Assembly: GCA_030529205.1 (NCBI GenBank)
Contig: JAUMXJ010000016.1
Coordinates: forward strand, 1 to 11,872
Direction of reading: 5' to 3'
DNA length: 11,872 bases
DNA from: Bacillota bacterium
GTDB taxonomy: Bacteria; Bacillota; Clostridia; Peptostreptococcales; Acidaminobacteraceae
The position numbers were made by a program, and so were the translations under genes. This document shows positions 6,723 to 11,872 of this stretch, piece by piece; the stretch's first letter is position 1, and the number at the start of each line of letters is the position of its first letter. The notes beneath the pieces were generated by a model that was given only the letters and a program-made list of their open reading frames with translations, searched no databases and was not told the origin of the DNA.

Positions 6723-8438
6723 TCAGCTGTTTCGCGCGGCGGCGGAGATGTCGTGGATGGAGATGATATCATCGCAGATGCGCAGTGTGGATTTTCTGTG
6801 TGAGACGAGGACAATCGTCTTTTCTTTCTTCTTTTCCGCAAGAGATTTCAGAATCATCGCCTCGTTCAAGCTGTCAAGGTTGCTGGTCGGCTCGTCGAGG
6901 AGCATGAGCGGAGCATCGTGCAGAAAAGCTCTCGCCAGCCCGATTCGCTGTCGTTCTCCTCCGGAAAGTGTGTCTCCGAGTTCTCCGACCGGTGTCTCAT
7001 AGCCTTTCGGAAGGCTGATAATAAAGTCGTGAATGGATGCTTTTTTTGCAGCTTCTTCGATTTCTTCCTGCGTTGCATCCAATTTCGCTACGCGGATATT
7101 GCCGGCAATGCTGTCGTGGAAGAGATGAGTGGTCTGCGTGACAAAGCTCTCCATATCTCTGAGATTGTCGGTATTGATCTCGTCGATATTTTTGTTGCTC
7201 TGTGTCTTGGCATCGCGGATATTGATTTCGCCGCTTCCGATTTTCCAGAATCTCATAAACAGACGGAGCAAGGTGGATTTTCCGCTCCCGCTCTTTCCGA
7301 TGATGCCGATTGCGCCGCCCTTCGGTATCTCGATCGAGACATTTTTCAGGACTTCTTCGCCGTCATATGCAAAGCTGAGATTGTCTGTGTGAATTCCGGA
7401 GAAAACGGCTTCTTCTTTTCCGACGATGTCTTCGACAAGGGGTTCTTCATCCAGAATGTCCAGCACTCTGTTGCCCGATGCGAAAGTGCCCTGCAGAGTG
7501 GAACCGAGGGCTGCAAGAGCAAGGGTAGGGCCGAAGGACGATACCAATGCGACAAAGGGGATGATGACGCCCGCCGCGCGGATTTCTCCGTTTTCCCAAA
7601 GATGGACTCCGGAGAGAAGGAAGAGGGCGCTGACAATGGTGATGAAGGCGCTCGTGAGGGAAAAGTTGATTCCGCCGATGGCCTTCATTTTGCGCTCGCT
7701 CTCCGTGAGTGCAAGGGTGCGCGCGTTCATTTCATCGCGTCTTTGTTCCCCCTGTGAATATTGGATGGTCTGTGACAGACCTCTGAGGTTGTCGAGTACG
7801 AAGCTCGCAAGGTTTCCCGTCTTGGTGCGGTGTTCGAGTCCGATGCGGCCGTTCATTTTGGAGATCATGAACGGGAAAACCACGCCGATGATGAAGTAGA
7901 CGGCGAGAGAAAAGAGACCGAGGAGCATATGGAAAGAGCCTATGAAGAGCACCATCACAACCGTGTAAAGCGCCGCAATAGCCGCAGGTGAGATGGTATG
8001 TGCGTAAAAGACTTCCAACAGCTCGACATCGGAGGTGATGACGGAAATCAGGTTGCCCTTGTCCCTTCCTTCGAGTTTTGCAGGGCAAAGTCTGCGCAGG
8101 GAGCGGAACACATTGTCGCGCAACAAAGCCAGCAGTTTGAAAGCGATGTAGTGATTGCAGAGCTGTTCCCCGTAGCGGAACACGCCTCTCAGTAGTCCGA
8201 GGAGCGCAATCACGACAAAGAGAATCGTCAAAGACATTCCCGTCTCGAGGATGCCGAGTGCCGCCAGAACCGCAACCGCACCGAGCACGGTAATGAATGT
8301 CGCCGCCAGATGCCCGAGCAGGCCCTGAAAAATGGCAAGGAACATGTAGCCTGTCAGAGGCTTCACCAGGACAATGAGCCTCGACATGACGCCGATATTG
8401 CTGCGTGTTCTCTCCGCGTTTGCCGCATTATTTCTCAT
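6723..8438 (-). CDS. ABC transporter, fused permease/ATPase half-transporter, CydC-like
   Basis: 571 residues: an N-terminal six-helix exporter-type membrane domain (about 20-320) and a C-terminal nucleotide-binding domain. Walker A GKSGSGKST starts at 381, the signature LSGGERQ at 491, then Walker B LMLLDEPTS and the H-loop VSHR. The membrane domain shows CydC traits such as RYGEQLCNHYIAFKLLALLR and a G-LIS-ITSDVELLE segment. CydDC of E. coli is a heterodimeric exporter of cysteine and glutathione that has also been described as a haem transporter, so the substrate here is uncertain. The frame is open upstream to 8603, but the ATG at 8438 has AGGAGG nine bases ahead and overlaps the partner gene by 11 bases, which favours translational coupling. 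The products probably form a heterodimer. No cytochrome bd genes are nearby, so assignment as true CydC is not justified. Confidence 0.92.
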   Translation of the reverse strand: MRNNAANAERTRSNIGVMSRLIVLVKPLTGYMFLAIFQGLLGHLAATFITVLGAVAVLAALGILETGMSLTILFVVIALLGLLRGVFRYGEQLCNHYIAFKLLALLRDNVFRSLRRLCPAKLEGRDKGNLISVITSDVELLEVFYAHTISPAAIAALYTVVMVLFIGSFHMLLGLFSLAVYFIIGVVFPFMISKMNGRIGLEHRTKTGNLASFVLDNLRGLSQTIQYSQGEQRRDEMNARTLALTESERKMKAIGGINFSLTSAFITIVSALFLLSGVHLWENGEIRAAGVIIPFVALVSSFGPTLALAALGSTLQGTFASGNRVLDILDEEPLVEDIVGKEEAVFSGIHTDNLSFAYDGEEVLKNVSIEIPKGGAIGIIGKSGSGKSTLLRLFMRFWKIGSGEINIRDAKTQSNKNIDEINTDNLRDMESFVTQTTHLFHDSIAGNIRVAKLDATQEEIEEAAKKASIHDFIISLPKGYETPVGELGDTLSGGERQRIGLARAFLHDAPLMLLDEPTSNLDSLNEAMILKSLAEKKKEKTIVLVSHRKSTLRICDDIISIHDISAAARNS

Positions 8439-10251
8439 GAGCGTCGCCCTCCTTTTTGATTCCGAAGTTCTCCAGATTCTGTTGCGCATTCCAGAGTCTT
8501 GCATATGTCGCATTTCGCGCAAGCAGCCCGTCATGGCTGCCGGATTCGACAACTTCGCCGTCCTGCATGACATAGACGGTATCCGATTCCACCACATTGG
8601 CAAGTCGATGTGAAATCAGAATGACGGTCTTTCTGCCTTTGAGCGCCTTTACTTCGTTCATAATGATTTCTTCGCTTTCCATATCGATATTCGACGTCGC
8701 TTCATCGAATATATAGAGCGGGGTGTCGTGGAGAAGCGCTCTTGCGAGTGCAAGCCTTTGGCATTGTCCCCCCGACAGGTTAGCCGCCTTCTCCTGCAAC
8801 ATGGTCTCCAGACCGTTCTCGCTTCGAAGGAAGTCGGCGAGGTTCACTTTCTCAAGGATTTGCCACATTTCTTCATCCGTGGCGTCCTTCTTCGCCATGA
8901 GAAGATTTTCCTTGACGCTGCCTTTGAAAAGGTAAGAATTGAAACTGATGTAGGTGATATTCTTCATCAGGCTGTCTTCGGTGATGTCCGAGAGTTCGGC
9001 ACTTCCCGCCTTGATATTTCCCAGGTAACCCTTATTTTTAAGCGTGAGCAGAGCGGCAATCGTCGTCTTTCCCGACCCGGATTCCCCGACGATGGAGACA
9101 AAAGATCCTTTCGGAATCTCCAGGGAGACATTTTTCAGAACCTGCCTCTCCGGGGTATAGGAGAAATGGACACGATCCAACTTAATATCCGAGTTTGCAG
9201 GGTAGGAAACCGATCTGCCCGTGTCCTCCGGGGTGTCGAGCAGTCTGAAGATTTTTCCGCTCGCAGCCATTCCGTTCATCGCAATGTGGAAGAAGCTTCC
9301 GAGTGCGCGCATCGGGAGAAAGAAATCCGCGGATATCAGGATGGTGAAGATGGCAACCGATGCGCTGATGTTTCCCGCCGCAAGCTGGGCGGCGGAGATG
9401 ATGATGCCGAGCGCAGCCCCTCCGTATGCGACAAGGTCCATAATGATAATGGAATTGAGCTGCATGGTGAGTACTTTCATGGTGATGACGCGGAAGTGTT
9501 CCGCCTCAACATTCATCCGATCATGTCTGTGCGCATCGCTCTTGTAAATTTTAAGCGTGGTCAGGCCTTGCAAATTTTCAAGGAAGGTGTCTCCCAGCGC
9601 CGTGTACTGTCCCCAGTATTTCGAGAGAAGTTTCTTCGCCCAGGTCTGTACCGCGGCAATCGAAACGGGAATAAGCGGCACACAGATAAAGAGAACGAGC
9701 GCGGCGATGAAGTTGAAGGGAGCCAGCACGATAAACAACGTAATCGGAGAGAGCATGGCGATGAAAAATTGCGGAAGATATCCCGCGAAGTATGTCTCCA
9801 GCTGTTCCACTCCTTCTACCGCAAGCTGTACCACTTCCGAAGTTTGAACGTCCTGATTGTAGGACGCGCCGATGCGGAGCAGTTTTTTATAGATTTTGTC
9901 GCGCAGCGTCGTCTTGACCGCTTTTGACGACAAGTAGCTCAGGTGATTGGAAAGGTAGATAATCCCGATTCTGAGTACGACGGCGGTCAACAAAATAATG
10001 CCGAAAATCAGCATCGGATTGTTTCCGAAGATGCCGTGGATGACATTTTCCGTCCTGCTCGGAGTGAAAAAGGGCGAGATTCCTTTTGTTGAAAAAAGGT
10101 GTTCAAAATGAATCAATCCGCCCAATAAAAGAGAAAAACTTGCCATTATGACAATGTTGAGCAGCAGCGATATCCACTGCAGCGCAACACTGATGCCGAT
10201 ATATTTTTTGCATTGGCTGACCGTGCGAATCAGCCGTTTGTTGATCATCAT
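8428..10251 (-). CDS. ABC transporter, fused permease/ATPase half-transporter, CydD-like
   Basis: 607 residues: an exporter-type membrane domain (about 15-330) and an ATPase domain with Walker A GESGSGKTT (389-397), signature LSGGQCQR from 492 (a cysteine where Arg or Lys is more usual), Walker B LYIFDEATS and H-loop ISHR. The segment YFAGYLPQFFIAMLSPITLF with a following VPLIPVSI is typical of CydD. Two ATGs in tandem (10251, 10248) lie 5 and 8 bases after GGAGG (10257-10261), and either could be used. The longer open frame to 10341 runs through the promoter and Fur box and is rejected. It is the first gene of a four-gene operon under a predicted Fur-controlled promoter, so transport of haem, an iron chelator or a thiol is more likely than drug export. 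The substrate is not known. Confidence 0.92.
   Translation of the reverse strand: MMINKRLIRTVSQCKKYIGISVALQWISLLLNIVIMASFSLLLGGLIHFEHLFSTKGISPFFTPSRTENVIHGIFGNNPMLIFGIILLTAVVLRIGIIYLSNHLSYLSSKAVKTTLRDKIYKKLLRIGASYNQDVQTSEVVQLAVEGVEQLETYFAGYLPQFFIAMLSPITLFIVLAPFNFIAALVLFICVPLIPVSIAAVQTWAKKLLSKYWGQYTALGDTFLENLQGLTTLKIYKSDAHRHDRMNVEAEHFRVITMKVLTMQLNSIIIMDLVAYGGAALGIIISAAQLAAGNISASVAIFTILISADFFLPMRALGSFFHIAMNGMAASGKIFRLLDTPEDTGRSVSYPANSDIKLDRVHFSYTPERQVLKNVSLEIPKGSFVSIVGESGSGKTTIAALLTLKNKGYLGNIKAGSAELSDITEDSLMKNITYISFNSYLFKGSVKENLLMAKKDATDEEMWQILEKVNLADFLRSENGLETMLQEKAANLSGGQCQRLALARALLHDTPLYIFDEATSNIDMESEEIIMNEVKALKGRKTVILISHRLANVVESDTVYVMQDGEVVESGSHDGLLARNATYARLWNAQQNLENFGIKKEGDAHEK
8448..8453 (-). 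promoter_or_regulatory. Ribosome binding site that fixes the CydC-like start
   Basis: AGGAGG on the minus strand, inside the end of the CydD-like gene, is nine bases before the ATG at 8438. It rules out the longer in-frame start near 8603, which would overlap the upstream gene by about 175 bases. Confidence 0.85.
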
Positions 10252-10308
10252 GCGTGCCTCCGAAAAGCGTTTCAACACAAAAAACACATTTTGCGTCTCT
10301 AGATGAAT

Positions 10309-10337
10309 ATTATAGTAATTATCATTATCATATACAA
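10309..10337 (-). promoter_or_regulatory. Sigma-A-type promoter of the CydDC-like operon
   Basis: On the minus strand a perfect TATAAT (10309-10314) is preceded at exactly 17 bases by TTGTAT (10332-10337), which matches TTGACA at three of six positions. The predicted start is near 10302, giving a leader of about 50 bases to the ATG. The weak -35 and strong -10 are offset by the AT-rich spacer, which is occupied by the Fur box. Confidence 0.75.
10311..10329 (-). promoter_or_regulatory. Fur box overlapping the promoter
   Basis: GATAATGATAATTACTATA matches the 19-base Fur consensus GATAATGATAATCATTATC at 16 positions, including the first 12 in a row. It also contains overlapping 7-1-7 type half sites (TGATAAT repeated). 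It covers the spacer and part of the -10 of the operon promoter, so Fur bound with Fe2+ would be expected to block transcription. Repression by iron is inferred from position and family knowledge. Confidence 0.8.
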
Positions 10338-10400
10338 GCAATATAAATGAATTATGAAATGAAGGGAAAAAGAAATGGAACTTGCAAATATATTCCGACG

Positions 10401-10424
10401 AAAAAAAAGCTCCCCTGAGGGAGC
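10401..10424 (-). terminator. Intrinsic terminator of the serpin gene
   Basis: On the minus strand GCTCCC (10424-10419), a TCAG loop and GGGAGC (10414-10409) are followed directly by eight T residues. It starts 20 bases beyond the serpin stop codon and separates that gene from the CydDC-like operon promoter downstream. Confidence 0.95.
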
Positions 10425-10443
10425 AAGTGTTGTAATTTGCAGG

Positions 10444-11787
10444 TTATGGAATGTTTCGAACGCTTCCGCAGAACAGGATGTTTCGATCTCTTCCTACAAT
10501 CAGGAAGAGAAACGGACGGTCGACAATGAATTCGTTTTCCGACGCCGTTATGAATGCGGTCATGGAGATTTCGTAAGTGCTGTATGCCGCTCCCGTTATC
10601 CCCTGCTCATCGAACATGACTCTCGCGGCATGTTCCGCATTGCTGATGGCGACATTTGGGGAATCGGTCAATGCGCCGAAATCGGCTCCGAAACTTGCCG
10701 TGACTTCCAAAGCGCCCAGCGATTCCAAAAGTTTTTTCAGATCGATTTTGGAGTCGAGATCAAACTTCGGAATCTTGCACAAGGAAGTCGGGTTTGTTAT
10801 CATTTTGCGAGATTTTTCGTCATCCAGGAGATTCAGAAAGGAGAGCGCGGAATCTTCCGCTTCCTCCAATACGGTATTGAGATGGTACGCCTCGTTCGGA
10901 AGAATGAAGTAACAGACATTCTCTCCGCCGAGCGGGATTTCCACGGCTTTCCAGTGTTCGCTTTTATACTGTGTGAACGGGTGGCTGTTTTGCATCATCT
11001 CCACTTCTCTGTCACTTTCGGTACCGCGGAAAATCTCCTTTTTCGTTTCTTCCGCATCGAATGCGTTTTTCCATGCGGTTTTGTAGTAAATGGTTGAAAT
11101 CAGCCGGATGAGCATTTGCGGATGGATCTCGATTCGGTCCGTATATTTTTTGAGCAATCCTTCCGTCGCACGGTTTATCCAATTTCTAAGCTCTTCCGTA
11201 TATGCCGCATCTTGCGGATCTCCTATAAAAGAGTCGGCATAGTACTCTTTGGAGAGGATATCCAAGACATCTTTCTTCACCGACAAGGTATGATTCAGCC
11301 AAACGGAGTTGGATAGAATGCTCTTATGCTGTTCAAACAGCTCGTAATTGGCGTTCCATGTGTCGCGAACGCATGCGCGCAAATCGGAGATTTTTTCAAA
11401 GCCAAGGATGCGGAGGAGTTCCGCTCGGGTGGTTCCCTCCGTGTATTCCGCCAACATCGCTGTGGCTATGTAGATATTGATCGGAGACAGGATGATGTTT
11501 TCTCCCTTTTCTGCGGTCAGTGCCTTCTTCAGCGTCTGTGCATAGAAAGGTTTGAGTTTGGCACTGTGGCGCAACGAGGCATCGGAACGTTTGCGCATAT
11601 CTTCGTGCCATGCCGAGATTTTCCGTTGCTTTGCGTCGTCCTCTTCGCTTTCCTGATAAGTCATGCGCTCAGGACGTTCGGACAAGTTCTTGAGAACGGA
11701 TTCGGTTTTCGGCGTGTCGCCCGTACAGGATGTGAAAATCAAAGAGATGATGAGCAGGCACGAAACAAGGACTTGCTTTTTGTTCAT
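10444..11787 (-). CDS. Serpin-family lipoprotein (secreted protease-inhibitor fold)
   Basis: 447 residues. The N-terminus (KK, hydrophobic stretch, then SLIFTSC) is a lipoprotein signal with lipid-attachment Cys21; Phe at -3 is tolerated but not ideal. A polar linker (about 22-78) leads to a full serpin domain, with ENIILSPINIYIATAML..YTEGTTRAELLRILG at about 95-130, SNSVWLN, then NWINRATEGLL and LISTIYYKTAWKNAF. The serpin signature FIVDRPFLFLI lies at about 420-430 before the C-terminal NILFCGSV strand. The reactive loop (about 396-422) begins EQG-ITGAAYST, where inhibitory serpins usually have EEG-T-x-AAAAT, so the hinge is atypical at P14, P12 and P9. The protein is likely anchored on the outer face of the membrane. 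Its target is unknown, and inhibition is likely but not certain. The ATG at 11787 has AGGAGG (11793-11798) five bases ahead. No clear promoter was identified in the remaining 74 bases. Confidence 0.93.
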   Translation of the reverse strand: MNKKQVLVSCLLIISLIFTSCTGDTPKTESVLKNLSERPERMTYQESEEDDAKQRKISAWHEDMRKRSDASLRHSAKLKPFYAQTLKKALTAEKGENIILSPINIYIATAMLAEYTEGTTRAELLRILGFEKISDLRACVRDTWNANYELFEQHKSILSNSVWLNHTLSVKKDVLDILSKEYYADSFIGDPQDAAYTEELRNWINRATEGLLKKYTDRIEIHPQMLIRLISTIYYKTAWKNAFDAEETKKEIFRGTESDREVEMMQNSHPFTQYKSEHWKAVEIPLGGENVCYFILPNEAYHLNTVLEEAEDSALSFLNLLDDEKSRKMITNPTSLCKIPKFDLDSKIDLKKLLESLGALEVTASFGADFGALTDSPNVAISNAEHAARVMFDEQGITGAAYSTYEISMTAFITASENEFIVDRPFLFLIVGRDRNILFCGSVRNIP

Positions 11788-11872
11788 ATTCCCCTCCTCA
11801 ATTTGTTTGATAATACCATCATGATAGATTTTTACGGAAATAGCAACTATAATAATGCGGTAAATTGTTCGT

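Noticed and set aside
6918..7757. 279-codon plus-strand open frame opposite the CydC-like gene
   Set aside because: Antisense shadow of a well-supported ABC ATPase; no family features.
8728..9927. 399-codon plus-strand open frame opposite the CydD-like gene
   Set aside because: The composition is low-complexity charged (GNRN, EDG, RRE runs), with no domain and no credible ribosome binding site. The minus strand carries all ABC motifs.
10252..10341. N-terminal extension of the CydD-like protein (start at 10341)
   Set aside because: It would translate through the TATAAT and Fur box. GGAGG at 10257-10261 places the start at 10251 or 10248.
1..11872. tRNA, rRNA, CRISPR arrays, insertion sequences and attachment sites
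   Set aside because: Looked for on both strands by eye. No cloverleaf, repeat-spacer pattern, transposase motif or terminal inverted repeat was found.

Overview
The window comes from a low-to-mid GC Gram-positive anaerobe, most likely a motile member of the Clostridia. The reasons are the strong AGGAGG-type ribosome binding sites, a TTG start, a clostridial-type chorismate synthase (GGGHFSGRLTAP in place of GGRSSARETA), an H-NOX domain fused to a chemotaxis receptor, a Fur box and a lipoprotein serpin. The genus cannot be named from the sequence.

Left part (3-3397, plus strand): the end of a shikimate-pathway operon. It holds the C-terminal half of EPSP synthase (aroA), a glutaminase (glsA) inserted between the two pathway genes, chorismate synthase (aroC) and a small multi-pass membrane protein of the Pr6Pr type. 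Spacings of 13 to 73 bases suggest one transcript.

Middle (3412-5341, plus strand): a single-gene unit coding for a haem-based gas sensor. An H-NOX domain is joined through a two-helix membrane anchor to a methyl-accepting chemotaxis signalling domain. Its distal haem pocket carries the Trp/Asn/Tyr set associated with O2 binding. A sigma-28-like (motility sigma) promoter lies in front and a strong terminator behind. The next roughly 540 bases (5342-5879) are AT-rich, hold no intact gene and contain what look like decayed coding fragments and a 12-bp hairpin.

Right part (10337 down to 5880, minus strand): a four-gene operon with a Fur box lying over a sigma-A-type promoter. In transcription order it encodes a CydD-like ABC half-transporter, a CydC-like ABC half-transporter (11-base overlap), a cysteine-rich YgbA-type protein of the 'nitrous oxide-stimulated promoter' family, and a DUF454/YbaN membrane protein. 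This is probably an iron-controlled heterodimeric exporter or haem/thiol transporter with two small accessory proteins. No cytochrome bd genes are present in the window.

Right end (11787 down to 10401, minus strand): a lipoprotein serpin followed by a near-perfect intrinsic terminator.

The most interesting content is the predicted O2/NO-sensing chemoreceptor with its motility promoter, lying near a Fur-controlled CydDC-like/YgbA/DUF454 operon. Together they suggest local clustering of haem, iron and diatomic-gas functions. That link is inference.
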